From contig CACJUU010000002.1 in NCBI GenBank assembly GCA_902596605.1, positions 93,672 to 157,671 of the forward strand: a stretch of DNA of 64,000 nucleotides, in the 5' to 3' direction. How positions within the stretch are numbered: the first letter of the stretch is position 1; every line of letters starts with the position of its first letter. This document shows positions 51,023-62,988 of this stretch, one piece after another. The translations under genes were made by a program, and so were the position numbers. The notes beneath the pieces were generated by a model. It searched no databases. It was not told the origin of the DNA and saw nothing but the letters and a program-made list of their open reading frames with translations. The DNA is from an uncultured Alphaproteobacteria bacterium. GTDB lineage: Bacteria > Pseudomonadota > Alphaproteobacteria > Rhodobacterales > Rhodobacteraceae.

Positions 51023-51046
51023 TGCCTCAATGTCTAGTGCAACTAT

Positions 51047-52207
51047 TTAAAAAGGGTTTGCCTTCTCAACCAATTTCACAAAAAAGCTTGCTCCTATAGG
51101 TGATAGTTCATCATTAAAATCGTATTGCGGATTGTGGACAGCTGCACCAACACCCTGTCCTACATGGAAATAACATCCTGGACGCTTCTCTATCATATAT
51201 GAAAAATCCTCAGACGCCATTATTGGTTCAGCGTTTATGTCAACGTTTTGTAAACCAACTATCTCTTTAGCCACTTCAGCTGCAAATTTTGTTTCTCTTT
51301 GGTGATTTACTGTAGGGGGATAACCATAGTTGTAGTCCAACTTTATTTTCCCTCCAAAACCTCTGCTGTAACCCTTGCATAATTCTTTTAGCCGTTTTAC
51401 GATCAGCAACTGCGCTTCTTTGGAAAGAGTTCGAACAGTTCCATTGATAAATGCATCGTTGGGAATAATATTATGGGTCGTACCAGCATGAAACTGCGTA
51501 ATAGAAATCACTACTTTTTCCAAAGCCGATAAGTTTCTAGATGAAATAGTTTGTATAGCTTGTACAAGCTGTGCCCCAGTAATGAGTGGATCAATTGTTT
51601 CATCAGGCTCCGCTGCATGACCACCCTGACCAACAATTTTAATCGTAAAATCATCTGCTGCTGCCATGTTTGGGCCTATACAAGTCTTAAATACACCTAA
51701 AGGAGACCCGGGATCGTTATGGATCCCATAAACCTCATCGATCTGAAACTTCTCCATTATGCCTTCGTCACACATGACTTTTGCTCCTCCTCCTCCTTCC
51801 TCTGCAGGTTGGAAAATCAGGGCAACATTCCCAGCAAAACTCCTTGTTTCACACAAGTATTTAGCAGCTCCTAAAAGCATAGTGGTGTGTCCGTCATGCC
51901 CACATGCGTGCATTATTCCAGTTCTTTTTGATTTATATTTTTTATTAGTCATTTCTTTTAATGGCAATGCATCCATATCTGCTCTGAGCCCAATTGTTTT
52001 TCCGTTAGATTTACCATTAATTATCGCAACAATCCCGGTTTTTGCTATTCCAGAATGAATTTCATCTACACCAAATTCTTCTAGTTTAGATTTTACAAAC
52101 TTTGCCGTCTCAAAACATTCAAATCCCAATTCTGGATTAGAGTGCATTTGATGTCTCCATCCTTGCATCTCGTCAAAGTAATCTGATATCCTATTTATTA
52201 CTGGCAA
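51047..52207 (-). CDS. M20 family amidohydrolase (hippurate hydrolase/aminoacylase-like)
   Basis: RHQMHSNPELGFE; GLRADMDALP; HACGHDGHTTMLLGAA; PAEEGGGG. Confidence 0.94.
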   Translation of the reverse strand: MPVINRISDYFDEMQGWRHQMHSNPELGFECFETAKFVKSKLEEFGVDEIHSGIAKTGIVAIINGKSNGKTIGLRADMDALPLKEMTNKKYKSKRTGIMHACGHDGHTTMLLGAAKYLCETRSFAGNVALIFQPAEEGGGGAKVMCDEGIMEKFQIDEVYGIHNDPGSPLGVFKTCIGPNMAAADDFTIKIVGQGGHAAEPDETIDPLITGAQLVQAIQTISSRNLSALEKVVISITQFHAGTTHNIIPNDAFINGTVRTLSKEAQLLIVKRLKELCKGYSRGFGGKIKLDYNYGYPPTVNHQRETKFAAEVAKEIVGLQNVDINAEPIMASEDFSYMIEKRPGCYFHVGQGVGAAVHNPQYDFNDELSPIGASFFVKLVEKANPF

Positions 52208-52304
52208 AGTAACCTTTAGTTTATGTTTTTGAGCTTAAATCGATTAAAAGATATAGTATCATGCTTGCTAAATTTGGAAAGAGCTTTTGAAAGGCGAGAT
52301 AACA

Positions 52305-53489
52305 ATGATAATTGTTGATCAACCACCAGCTGATAAAAATTTTGTTCAAAACCCCTATGCTTTCTATCGTGATATCTTAAAAAGAGGCGGTGTTTGTTTC
52401 TGGAAAAATTACAATCAGAAGGCATTTTTTAACTTCAACACTATAAATCAAATTTTTAAAGACAAGAGATTTGGTAGAGAGTTGCCGCCAGACTTTAAAC
52501 AACCTAATGAGAAAAACCTTAGTGAGTTTTATAGAATTGAGAGTAACTCAATGCTTGAATTGGAGGGGAAAAGACACACTCGATTAAGAGGGTTGGTATT
52601 ACGCGCATTCACTACTAAAAATATACAAAAAATATCTAAAGATATTCACACACTCTGTACTAAGTTATTGGATAACATCAATGAGAATGAAACAGATTTA
52701 ATAGAAAGCTACGCAAAACAAGTCCCTGTAATTACTATTGCTCGCCTTTTAGGAATACCAGAAGAAATGTCAGATCAATTGTTAAAATGGTCTAATTCAA
52801 TGGTTGCTGTATACCAAGCAAACATTTCAGAAGAGGGCAAAGACTTAGCAAATCAATCCTCAAAAGAATTCTTTGAATATATTAAAAAATACGTAGCTGA
52901 GCGTCGCTCTAAGCCAGCAGATGATTTAATCACTCATTTGATAAACGCTGAAGAAGATAATCAAAAGCTTAATTTTGATGAGTTAGTTTCAACTTGCATT
53001 TTATTATTAAATGCAGGACATGAAGCGACAGTCCATACTATCGGCAATGGAATAAAAGCATTACTTCTGAACAAAGTTGATTGTCGTTTTTTAAAAGAGA
53101 ATGAATGGCATAGTATTGTAGAAGAAATCCTAAGATATGATCCACCACTTCATATATTTACAAGGTTTGCATACGAAAATTTAACAGTTGATAATGTTCA
53201 CATTGCTCGTGGAGAAAAAATAAGCTTGGTAATAGGTGCATCTGGCCACGATGAAAGCCGATGGGATAAGCCCTCTGAGTTCAAATCGAATAGACGTCCT
53301 TTAACTCATAATTCTTTTGGTGCAGGTGCACACTTTTGTCTTGGCGCCCCGTTAGCGCGCTTAGAAATAAATTTGGCGCTCAAAAACCTGTTTGATAAAA
53401 AAAGATATATTAAGATACTTCAAAAGCCTGAGTATGCAAATATTTATCACTTTCATGGGCTCAAGTCATTAAATGTTGAAATGCGCTAA
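52305..53489 (+). CDS. Cytochrome P450
   Basis: LLNAGHEATVHTIGNG I-helix; FGAGAHFCLGAPLARLE heme-Cys loop; internal Met chosen as start. Confidence 0.95.
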   Translation: MIIVDQPPADKNFVQNPYAFYRDILKRGGVCFWKNYNQKAFFNFNTINQIFKDKRFGRELPPDFKQPNEKNLSEFYRIESNSMLELEGKRHTRLRGLVLRAFTTKNIQKISKDIHTLCTKLLDNINENETDLIESYAKQVPVITIARLLGIPEEMSDQLLKWSNSMVAVYQANISEEGKDLANQSSKEFFEYIKKYVAERRSKPADDLITHLINAEEDNQKLNFDELVSTCILLLNAGHEATVHTIGNGIKALLLNKVDCRFLKENEWHSIVEEILRYDPPLHIFTRFAYENLTVDNVHIARGEKISLVIGASGHDESRWDKPSEFKSNRRPLTHNSFGAGAHFCLGAPLARLEINLALKNLFDKKRYIKILQKPEYANIYHFHGLKSLNVEMR

Positions 53490-53550
53490 ATGATCTCTAA
53501 ACTTAATATATTCAGAGAAATATTGTGTAATTAAGAATGTTAAATAAATT

Positions 53551-54150
53551 TTGATTATGAAACAATTTCGTTTTGTCTTCGCTTTTGCGACTTTTTTATT
53601 TTTAGTAAACTTAGGCCTGTTAGAGAACTTTATATCTTTGAATGATCTTTTAAGAGAAAACCGTGTCTATTACTTTAAAGAGAGTAAGGACCCCGTTAGT
53701 GGACCAGTCAAAACTTTTTGGAACAATGGTTATGTAGAAAATACCGGAACGCTATTAAACGGCTTTAAAGAAGAAGGTTGGGAATATTTTCATGATAACG
53801 GAAAATTGCGAGCGAAAGGTTCCTATATAAAAGGCAAAAAGAATGGAAATTGGTTAACTTTCTTTAATAATGGAAACATGCGATCACAAGAAGTATATGC
53901 AGATGGCGTTAAAACAGGGGTTTGGAAGTTTTACTATCGAAGCGGCAATATTCGGACAGAAGAGGAATATAAAGATAACAATCTGGAGGGGGTTTGGAGA
54001 TTCTATCTTGAAACAGGAGAATTGATTGAAAGCGGATACCAAAAAAAGGGCGTTAGAGACGGAGTTTTGGAGATATTTGATAAATCAGGTGATCTAATTA
54101 AGAAGGAAACATGGGCGATGGGTGTTCTTAAAGAAGTATTGTTATACTGA
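53551..54150 (+). CDS. YwqK/MORN-repeat exported protein
   Basis: Repeated G-W-Y/F...NG/SG...G-x-Y/F units; N-terminal signal/TM. Confidence 0.8.
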   Translation: MIMKQFRFVFAFATFLFLVNLGLLENFISLNDLLRENRVYYFKESKDPVSGPVKTFWNNGYVENTGTLLNGFKEEGWEYFHDNGKLRAKGSYIKGKKNGNWLTFFNNGNMRSQEVYADGVKTGVWKFYYRSGNIRTEEEYKDNNLEGVWRFYLETGELIESGYQKKGVRDGVLEIFDKSGDLIKKETWAMGVLKEVLLY

Positions 54151-54465
54151 ATGCAAGAAAAAAAATTCATAAATGTTATAAACGGAAGAAAGTGTTATGG
54201 AACTAAATTTCAACTTGCTGTCTGGAAAGAGGTCGCAAAAATAATACCTGGAAAGACTAAAACATACTCAGAATTAGCAAATATACTTGGCAAACCCAAA
54301 TCTGCCAGAGCGGTAGCAAATGCTTGTGGCAAGAATCCTTATCCTGGCCCGATACCCTGCCATAGAGTAATAAGATCTGATGGGTCTTTAGGGGGTTACA
54401 GTGGCGCTGGGGGAATTGAAACCAAACGAAAGCTACTCTTAAACGAAAGAGATAGTTTCAAATAA
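54151..54465 (+). CDS. MGMT family O6-alkylguanine-DNA alkyltransferase (short, C-terminal domain only)
   Basis: GTKFQLAVWKEVAKIIPGKTKTYSELA; GPIPCHRVIRSDGSLGGY with active Cys. Confidence 0.93.
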   Translation: MQEKKFINVINGRKCYGTKFQLAVWKEVAKIIPGKTKTYSELANILGKPKSARAVANACGKNPYPGPIPCHRVIRSDGSLGGYSGAGGIETKRKLLLNERDSFK

Positions 54466-54476
54466 AATTATATAAA

Positions 54477-55715
54477 TTGAAGCCAGAAAACCAAAGAAAT
54501 ATTTTAGCATTGGCTACGGCACAAGCTATTTTAGGCTCCCAAATGCCTATGTATATTATCTTGGGAGGTCTTGTGGGACAATCTCTTGCTAGCAATGTTT
54601 GCTATGCGACCATACCTATATCCCTTTTAATTGTTGGTTCAATGGTAAGCTCTCCTATTCTATCTAATCTAATGCAATCGACTACAAGAAGGCTTGGATT
54701 GGTTGTTGGGAATTTAGCAGGGTTAATTGGATCACTGACTTCTTTCTTAGGGATATTTCTTAGATCATTCGAGCTTTTTTTATTGGGCTCTTTTGTTTCA
54801 GGTGCGTATATGGCTTCCCAGGCATTTTATAGGTTTACAGCCACAGATGATTGTGAAGACCGGTTCAAAGCACGAGCTATCTCAACTGTTCTTTCGGGTG
54901 GCTTGATTGCAGCCATTTTAGGTCCCTTTATAGTAAAAATATCTTTAAATTTAAATAGTTCTGTACCATTTCTATATTCGTATTTAGCTATAGTAATCCT
55001 CAACTGCTTAGGTCCATTCATATTGTCTTATGTCAAACCTATTCCCCCATCAAAATCTTCTATGGGAAACTTAAATGATAATGATAAGTCAAATAGGACT
55101 AACTTGAACAGACCGCTCGCGACTATTTTCAAAAGCCCCGTGATCTTTGTCTCGACAATCTGTTCAATGATTGCTTATGGCGTAATGAACCTAATTATGA
55201 CTTCTTCACCTATCGCGATAGTGGGATGTGGGTTTGGAACTAACCAAGCAGCCAATGTTGTTTCAGCCCATGCGCTTGCCATGTTTGCTCCCTCGTTCGT
55301 AACAGGGAAATTGGTGGAAAAATATGGGGAAAAGTCAATAATATCTACGGGAATGATTTTATTCTTGCTTGCAGTCCTTATTGCTTATCAAGGTGTAGAT
55401 ATTTCCAACTTCTACATATCATTAATATTAATTGGTATCGGCTGGAATTTTAGCTTCATCGGGTCAACAAGCCTGCTAACAAAAAACCATTACCCGTCCG
55501 AAAAGGGAAAGGTGCAAGGAATAAATGATTTTTTTGTTTTTGGTTTTGTTGCTCTATCATCGGTAACCTCGGGTTGGCTAATGAATTGCAGTTCGAACTC
55601 CTCGCAGTTAGGTTGGGAGGTTGTTAATTTAACAGCTACTCCCTTAGTAATATTTGCCTTAATCTCCCTAGTTTGTTTATGGATTGCAAATCACTCTAAA
55701 TTACGAAAAATATGA
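54477..55715 (+). CDS. MFS transporter
   Basis: About 12 TM segments; GSFVSGAYMASQAFYRF, VQGINDFFVFGFVALSS; TTG start. Confidence 0.88.
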   Translation: MKPENQRNILALATAQAILGSQMPMYIILGGLVGQSLASNVCYATIPISLLIVGSMVSSPILSNLMQSTTRRLGLVVGNLAGLIGSLTSFLGIFLRSFELFLLGSFVSGAYMASQAFYRFTATDDCEDRFKARAISTVLSGGLIAAILGPFIVKISLNLNSSVPFLYSYLAIVILNCLGPFILSYVKPIPPSKSSMGNLNDNDKSNRTNLNRPLATIFKSPVIFVSTICSMIAYGVMNLIMTSSPIAIVGCGFGTNQAANVVSAHALAMFAPSFVTGKLVEKYGEKSIISTGMILFLLAVLIAYQGVDISNFYISLILIGIGWNFSFIGSTSLLTKNHYPSEKGKVQGINDFFVFGFVALSSVTSGWLMNCSSNSSQLGWEVVNLTATPLVIFALISLVCLWIANHSKLRKI

Positions 55716-55773
55716 AGCGATGGCGTAAATTTTGCATTAGATTTGAGTTAGACTTGCGTAATGGAAAAATATA

Positions 55774-56859
55774 ATGATCATTTTATTTAGAACCTTTGTT
55801 ATTTTCACGATATTTCTTTTACCTTTTTCTATTTTTGGTGATAGCCATAACAAACAGAATAACTGTCCTGAAGACGATATCGCGACGCTTTATGACCTGA
55901 TTTATGGAAATTATTTACCTTTTGAACCTCCACTTGACGAGGAAGGAAACATATCGATGTCACAGGAAGAGTTATTTGTGATGAAATCAAAGCACTTCTT
56001 TAATCAAATTAAGAAGGTCGAACCAGTTAAGATTTCTTTAGCTACTTATGCTTCACTTTCAAAAGAAGTTCCGGAAGCCCTAAGTGATTTTGAAACTCGG
56101 ATCAAAATTATATTGCCAGATTGCCAGATCATCTCTCTTTACAGAGGTTCCCCTATTGAAAAAATCACAACAGATTTTAACACGGTTCAACTTATTTCAA
56201 AAATGGCAAATGATGCAAATTTAAATTCTTTTACATTTTTTGCTGCAAATAAAATAAGCATAACGCCATTAGACTTTAGCTACGTTCAAAATATGCTCAA
56301 AAATGATTATTCATTTGATCCGGAGGTACTGACAAACTTAATGCCGGAAAAAATGATTGATAGATATTTTCCTGGGAAAATCATACCCGTCGCTAATTTA
56401 TCTGAAGCTGCTCTACTTACTTTTATTTCCAAGGGTGGTGAAATAGAGAATACACCTAAAGATGTTTTTTTTATAAAGCCAAAAAGCTTTTCCGGCGTAT
56501 CAGAGAGTTTTTCTGCAATAATGCTTGACGACAATGGAAATTTAGAAACATTCGCTGCGTTAAACACAGATCTTATTGTTCAGTTATTTAACAGATATGG
56601 CATAAAGACTGAAGTAATTTCACTTAGAGAGGTGTTTACTGATGATACGGGCAGTTGTAACCTGGACCCTGCAGGCAGGTGGTATCAACTTATTGGAGGA
56701 CGAAAAATACGGAACTGCCCTTTTTTCAGTATGACTAGAAAGATGCTACAAAAACGAAGCTATTTAAAGACTATTGACTTCGTGGAACAAAATACAAATT
56801 TTACCAGATTAGATGAAATTATCCGGAAACACGTTCTTAAAGATAGCGTTGACGGATAA
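55774..56859 (+). CDS. Secreted protein of unknown function
   Basis: Signal peptide, 361 aa, no family recognised by eye. Confidence 0.6.
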   Translation: MIILFRTFVIFTIFLLPFSIFGDSHNKQNNCPEDDIATLYDLIYGNYLPFEPPLDEEGNISMSQEELFVMKSKHFFNQIKKVEPVKISLATYASLSKEVPEALSDFETRIKIILPDCQIISLYRGSPIEKITTDFNTVQLISKMANDANLNSFTFFAANKISITPLDFSYVQNMLKNDYSFDPEVLTNLMPEKMIDRYFPGKIIPVANLSEAALLTFISKGGEIENTPKDVFFIKPKSFSGVSESFSAIMLDDNGNLETFAALNTDLIVQLFNRYGIKTEVISLREVFTDDTGSCNLDPAGRWYQLIGGRKIRNCPFFSMTRKMLQKRSYLKTIDFVEQNTNFTRLDEIIRKHVLKDSVDG

Positions 56860-56944
56860 CTATTTTCTTTTAAAGCATATCTTTGCTTTACAAACATAAA
56901 AATTTTAGATATCTCCGACAATTGAATTTTTATAAAAAAAGGAA

Positions 56945-58960
56945 ATGTCTATGTTACTTAATCCATTAATGCCCATATTTTTCGGTCTTTTTGGACTTTT
57001 ATGCGCTTTTATAGTCTACTTGCAGGTCAAGAGTGCTAACGAAGGTACTGGTAGAATTAAAGAAATCGGTGACGAAATCCATCTCGGTGCAATGGTATTC
57101 ATGGCCGCTGAATATAAAATCCTTAGCATGTTCTGTGTCATCTGTTTAGCTGCACTCTATTATTTTTTAGGCTGGGAAACAGCTCTTGCTTTTTTTCTTG
57201 GGGCTTTATGTTCAGGATCTGCAGGATACATTGGTATGTACACCGCGACTAAGGCTAATGTAAGAACTGCCGTGGCAGCTAGTGAGGGTGGTGCTGCTTC
57301 AGCGCTTAATATAGCATTTTTTGGCGGTTCCATTATGGGTCTTACTGTAGCCGCGATGGGATTGGTTGGTATAGGAATTCTTTTCTATAATTTCGGTGGG
57401 GATCTAAAGCAAATACATGCTATTGAGGGCTTTGCAATGGGAGCTTCGTCTGTCGCTCTTTTTTCTCGCGTTGGAGGCGGAATTTTTACAAAAAGTGCTG
57501 ACGTTGGCGCAGATTTAGTTGGAAAAGTCGAGGCTGGAATTCCAGAAGATGATCCTAGAAACCCTGGTGTTATTGCAGATAACGTGGGGGATAATGTAGG
57601 CGATGTTGCAGGAATGGGTTCTGATATTTTCGAGTCTTATTGCGGATCAATAATTGCATCTATTATTTTAGCTACCACTATGTCGGCCTCCTCAGTTTCT
57701 TTGCTTGGTGGAGATGTGAATGCGTTGATTGGAATGCCTTTGGTTCTTGCTTCCGTTGGTCTGATTTGCTCTATCCTCGGTATCCTGACAGTAAGAATGT
57801 TTTCTAATAGTAGTCCAGAGATGGCTCTAAGGTACGGCACTATTGGTTCTGCAATACTTTTTATTGTAGCTGCGTATTTCACCATCACGTCAGTTGGAGT
57901 ATCGGCAAATGTATGGATAGCAGTTCTTATAGGTGCAATTGGTGGCATTGTGGTTGGACTGGTAACAGAATACTATACAGGAGGAAAGCCAGTTCGAAAA
58001 ATTGCTGAAGGCGGAGAAACTGGTGCTGCTACTATAATGATAACAGGATTGGCTGTTGGCATGCAATCCGTGGCAATACCAGTGCTTGCGATAGTTGTAA
58101 TCATTTTTACTGCTAACTCTTTCGCAGGTCTCTATGGCGTTGGAATGGCAGCTGTCGGTATGTTAAGTACGGTTGGAATTACAATGGCTATTGATGCTTA
58201 CGGGCCTGTAGCGGATAACGCGGGCGGTATAGCGGAAATGTCAGAGATGGGAAACGAAACGCGGGAGATAACTGACTCATTGGATGAAGTCGGGAATACA
58301 ACTGCTGCGATTGGAAAAGGCTTTGCCATAAGTGCTGCAGCTCTTGCCGCTTTGGCATTGATAAGTGCATACATAGAGAAAATCAGCGGAAGCGACAGCA
58401 GTTTTGTGCTAGCTATTAATGATCCTTTAGTTTTAGCAGGTATGTTCCTTGGCGGTATTTTCCCATTTCTGGTTAGTTCAATGACAATGACTGCAGTTGG
58501 TGATGCAGCCTTTGATATGATAAAAGAGATCAGGCGTCAATTTAAAGAAATTCCTGGCCTTCTTGAAGGGAAAGCAAAGCCAGATACTGCTAAATGCGTA
58601 GACATCGCAACAAAAGCAGCACTAAGAAAAATGATAGCTCCTGGTGCATTAGCGGTTTTAGCCCCAGTTGTGGTGGGAACAATTTTAGGCCCTAAAGCAT
58701 TGGGAGGAATGCTTGGAGGAGCACTTATATGTTGTGTAATGATGGCCCTGATGATGGCTAATGCTGGAGGTGCTTGGGATAATGCAAAAAAATATGTTGA
58801 AAAAGGCAACTTCGGTGGGAAAGGCTCTGAGGTACACAAAGCTGCAGTGGTTGGTGACACGGTAGGTGATCCTTTAAAAGATACTTCAGGACCTTCAATG
58901 AATATTTTGATAAATGTGATGGCTATCGTTAGCTTGGTTATTGCCCCATTACTCGTATAA
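56945..58960 (+). CDS. hppA: Membrane-bound ion-translocating pyrophosphatase
   Basis: [46 protein letters not shown]; about 16 [15 protein letters not shown]. Confidence 0.97.
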   Translation: MSMLLNPLMPIFFGLFGLLCAFIVYLQVKSANEGTGRIKEIGDEIHLGAMVFMAAEYKILSMFCVICLAALYYFLGWETALAFFLGALCSGSAGYIGMYTATKANVRTAVAASEGGAASALNIAFFGGSIMGLTVAAMGLVGIGILFYNFGGDLKQIHAIEGFAMGASSVALFSRVGGGIFTKSADVGADLVGKVEAGIPEDDPRNPGVIADNVGDNVGDVAGMGSDIFESYCGSIIASIILATTMSASSVSLLGGDVNALIGMPLVLASVGLICSILGILTVRMFSNSSPEMALRYGTIGSAILFIVAAYFTITSVGVSANVWIAVLIGAIGGIVVGLVTEYYTGGKPVRKIAEGGETGAATIMITGLAVGMQSVAIPVLAIVVIIFTANSFAGLYGVGMAAVGMLSTVGITMAIDAYGPVADNAGGIAEMSEMGNETREITDSLDEVGNTTAAIGKGFAISAAALAALALISAYIEKISGSDSSFVLAINDPLVLAGMFLGGIFPFLVSSMTMTAVGDAAFDMIKEIRRQFKEIPGLLEGKAKPDTAKCVDIATKAALRKMIAPGALAVLAPVVVGTILGPKALGGMLGGALICCVMMALMMANAGGAWDNAKKYVEKGNFGGKGSEVHKAAVVGDTVGDPLKDTSGPSMNILINVMAIVSLVIAPLLV

Positions 58961-58968
58961 AATATAAT

Positions 58969-59001
58969 GTTAAGGCTTTACTATTTAAGTAGGGCCTTAA
59001 C
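58969..59001. terminator. Stem-loop between convergent hppA and GatB/YqeY genes
   Basis: GTTAAGGC-TT-TACT-ATTTA-AGTA-GG-GCCTTAAC: about 14-bp stem including two G-T wobbles, 5-nt loop. Confidence 0.6.
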
Positions 59002-59433
59002 AATCCCGGATGCTTTACCAAAATCCATTCTACCGCTGAATTTCTCTTTCAACTCGCTCATAATCTTACCCATATCCTTTATAGTCAATTGTTCTTGAGC
59101 ATCAATTAATTTTGAAATTTCTATATGAATTTCCTCGTCGGTAAGTTGATTAGGTAAAAATTCTTGAATAATTTTAATCTCTTCTCTCTCTCGCTCAGCA
59201 AGCTCAATTCTGCCACCTTCCTCATACTGAATAATACTTTGTTTTCTCTGTTTAACCATATTTGATAGTATCAATATGATTTCGGCATCACTTACGCCTT
59301 CAGTATTCTCTTCTGACCTAACTGCAATATCTCTGTCCTTTATAGCTGCGTTTATCAGCCTCAAAGTAGCTATTCGCTGTTTTTCCTGGGATTTAATTGC
59401 TTCTTTTAAGTTTGCATCTAATTCCGATCTCAT
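58981..59433 (-). CDS. GatB/YqeY domain-containing protein
   Basis: MRSELDANLKEAIKSQEKQRIATLRLINAAIKDRDIAVR. Confidence 0.94.
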   Translation of the reverse strand: MRSELDANLKEAIKSQEKQRIATLRLINAAIKDRDIAVRSEENTEGVSDAEIILILSNMVKQRKQSIIQYEEGGRIELAEREREEIKIIQEFLPNQLTDEEIHIEISKLIDAQEQLTIKDMGKIMSELKEKFSGRMDFGKASGIVKALLK

Positions 59434-59570
59434 AATTACCTCTCTAAATTCGGGTCACTATCTTACTTCAAAATTATAAGATCGTTTGTTTAGCAATTTA
59501 ATCTTTTATTTGCAATGAAAAAGAATTACTCATAGTTTGTAAAAATTATTAATAATTCTACTAATAAGAT

Positions 59571-60698
59571 ATGAAAAAATTTTCTGGTTTATTATTATTG
59601 GAAGATGGTACAACTTGGGAAGCAATTGGCTTTGGTAGCGAGGGCTTTGGCATAGGTGAATTATGTTTCAATACCTCTATGACTGGTTATCAAGAAATAA
59701 TTTCAGACCCATCTTATGCTGAACAAATAATTACTTTTACATTTCCACACATTGGAAATGTAGGCACAAATAGTGATGACAACGAGTCTCTGAAACCGAT
59801 GGCAACAGGTATAATTACACGTGCAAAACCTACTGAGCCGTCAAACTGGAGAAACGAACTCTCTTTTGATCTTTGGCTTGATGGCAATAATATAACTGGA
59901 ATTTATGGGATTGATACTCGGGCTTTGACTAGAAGGATAAGAGAATTGGGAGCTCCTAAGGCCCTAATACATTTTAACAAAAATGGTGACCACAACGTGG
60001 AATTCCTTAGACAGGAGTTAGCTAATTGGCCTGGAATACAAGGAAGAGATCTCACCAGTAAAGTTAATTTAATTAATGAACTAAAAAAGAAAAACAAAAC
60101 AAATATAAGTAATAACTCAGCAAAAGTACTGGTTTTTGATTTTGGAACAAAATTAAATATAGTGAACTCTCTTAAAAATCACAAAATAGAAGTTGAAACA
60201 ATATCAGGTCATTCAACTTTTGACGAAATAATAGCATCAAAACCACATGGGATATTGCTTTCAAATGGACCTGGAGACCCTGCTGCTACCAACAGATTTA
60301 CTAATAAAGTACTCAAAAAACTGGTTAGAGATACCTCTATTCCTATCTTTGGAATTTGCTTGGGCCACCAGCTGCTAGGCCTAGCTTTGGGTGCAAAAAC
60401 AGAAAAAATGAACCATGGCCATCATGGGGCAAATCATCCGGTATTAGATCTAAGAACTGGTAAAGTTGAAATCACGTCAATGAACCATGGATTTGCGATC
60501 AACACTGAAAGTTTACCAAAAAATATTTTTGAAAGCCACGTATCTCTCTTTGACGGATCGAACTGTGGAATAGAGCATAAAGATAAGAATATATTTTCTG
60601 TCCAATATCACCCCGAGGCAAGTCCAGGCCCACACGACAGCCTCTATCTATTCAGTAAATTCGTTAAAATGGTAATGAAATATAAAAATAATGAATGA
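59571..60698 (+). CDS. carA: Carbamoyl-phosphate synthase small subunit
   Basis: FNTSMTGYQEIISDPSYAEQI; GICLGHQLLGLALG; SVQYHPEASPGPHDS. Confidence 0.96.
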   Translation: MKKFSGLLLLEDGTTWEAIGFGSEGFGIGELCFNTSMTGYQEIISDPSYAEQIITFTFPHIGNVGTNSDDNESLKPMATGIITRAKPTEPSNWRNELSFDLWLDGNNITGIYGIDTRALTRRIRELGAPKALIHFNKNGDHNVEFLRQELANWPGIQGRDLTSKVNLINELKKKNKTNISNNSAKVLVFDFGTKLNIVNSLKNHKIEVETISGHSTFDEIIASKPHGILLSNGPGDPAATNRFTNKVLKKLVRDTSIPIFGICLGHQLLGLALGAKTEKMNHGHHGANHPVLDLRTGKVEITSMNHGFAINTESLPKNIFESHVSLFDGSNCGIEHKDKNIFSVQYHPEASPGPHDSLYLFSKFVKMVMKYKNNE

Positions 60699-61887
60699 AG
60701 AAAAACATCCTAGTGTTATAATATCAGGACTTGGAATATCTGGTTTGATTACTGCTTCTTTGCTATGTAAAGAAAAAATTAAAGTTGAGTGCTTTGAGCC
60801 AATTAACATATCCAAATTTCGTGCAGACCAAAGAACTACTGCTTTTCTAAACCCCGCGATAGGGGTTTTTAAAGAGATAGGTATTTGGGACAAAATAGAA
60901 CCCTTCTCTCAACCGCTTAAGGAGATGGAAATAATTGATGCTAGCAGTCAAAAAAAAGTAGGACTAGCTAGCGTGGTATTTGAACCAAAAGAAGTCAATA
61001 TTGAAAATTTTGGTTATAACGTTCCCAATAGCATCTTGCGATTGGAGCTGTTGGGGTGGCTAAAAAAGAACAAAAATTTTGTTTTAAACATTAGGGACTC
61101 AATAGTTAAACATTATGCCTTTGATGACAGTATTTTTGTAAGGACTGCAAAAGGCAAAGAGCTAAATGGTAAACTATTGATATCTTGTGAAGGGAAAGAA
61201 AGTGCAATAAGGAAAAGAGAGGAAATAAATACCATTAAAACCTCTTACAGCCAGTTGGCGATGGTCTTTCAAGTTGCTCACTCAAAGAAACACAAAGACA
61301 GAACTACTGAAATATTGGATGTTGGTGGACCTTTTACAATAATTCCACTTCGAGACTCTTCAAAACAATCAAAGTCAACTGTTGTTTGGATGGATAATTC
61401 CGATGTTATCGATGAAGCTTATAGTTTAGAGAATGCAGAATTTAACTCTATTATTTCAAAAAAAAGCTTGGGTGTTAGGGGTAACATAAAGCTTGTAGGT
61501 AAAAGGCAGAAATGGCCGGTATCCTCGCAATTATCAAAAACTCTAATAAGTAAAAGAACTGTTCTCATTGCTGAAAGCGCACATGTAATGCCTCCAACTG
61601 GCGCCCAAGGCCTTAATACTTCGATTGAAGATATTATTGCTCTTCACAATCTATGCAAAAAGGCCCTAAAAAATAATGAAGATATAGGAGCAAATAGAGT
61701 GTTGAGACAATATAACTTTAAAAGATTTCCTCTGACTGGAAGCAAAGTTTTTGGTATCCACCTACTAAACAAAATTTCAATGACAGAAAATGGTTTCCTT
61801 AAAATTGCGAGAAAGAATTTTTTATTGTATTTAAATCAAAGCCCATTCCTTAAAAAGACTCTAATTAAAGCTGGCTTAGGGAAATAA
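60691..61887 (+). CDS. FAD-dependent monooxygenase, UbiH/UbiF-like
   Basis: SGLGISGLITA Rossmann; HVMPPTGAQGLNTSIEDI (UbiH signature). Confidence 0.88.
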   Translation: MNEEKHPSVIISGLGISGLITASLLCKEKIKVECFEPINISKFRADQRTTAFLNPAIGVFKEIGIWDKIEPFSQPLKEMEIIDASSQKKVGLASVVFEPKEVNIENFGYNVPNSILRLELLGWLKKNKNFVLNIRDSIVKHYAFDDSIFVRTAKGKELNGKLLISCEGKESAIRKREEINTIKTSYSQLAMVFQVAHSKKHKDRTTEILDVGGPFTIIPLRDSSKQSKSTVVWMDNSDVIDEAYSLENAEFNSIISKKSLGVRGNIKLVGKRQKWPVSSQLSKTLISKRTVLIAESAHVMPPTGAQGLNTSIEDIIALHNLCKKALKNNEDIGANRVLRQYNFKRFPLTGSKVFGIHLLNKISMTENGFLKIARKNFLLYLNQSPFLKKTLIKAGLGK

Positions 61888-61932
61888 ATTGGAAGAAAAG
61901 TATATTTTGTTCTGGTGAAAAAATAAAAATAG

Positions 61933-62985
<1,053 letters not shown>

Positions 62986-62988
62986 AAT

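Noticed and set aside
56871-56890. TAAAGCA-TATCTT-TGCTTTA hairpin upstream of hppA
   Set aside because: Only a 7-bp AT-rich stem with no U-tract; could be chance in this composition.
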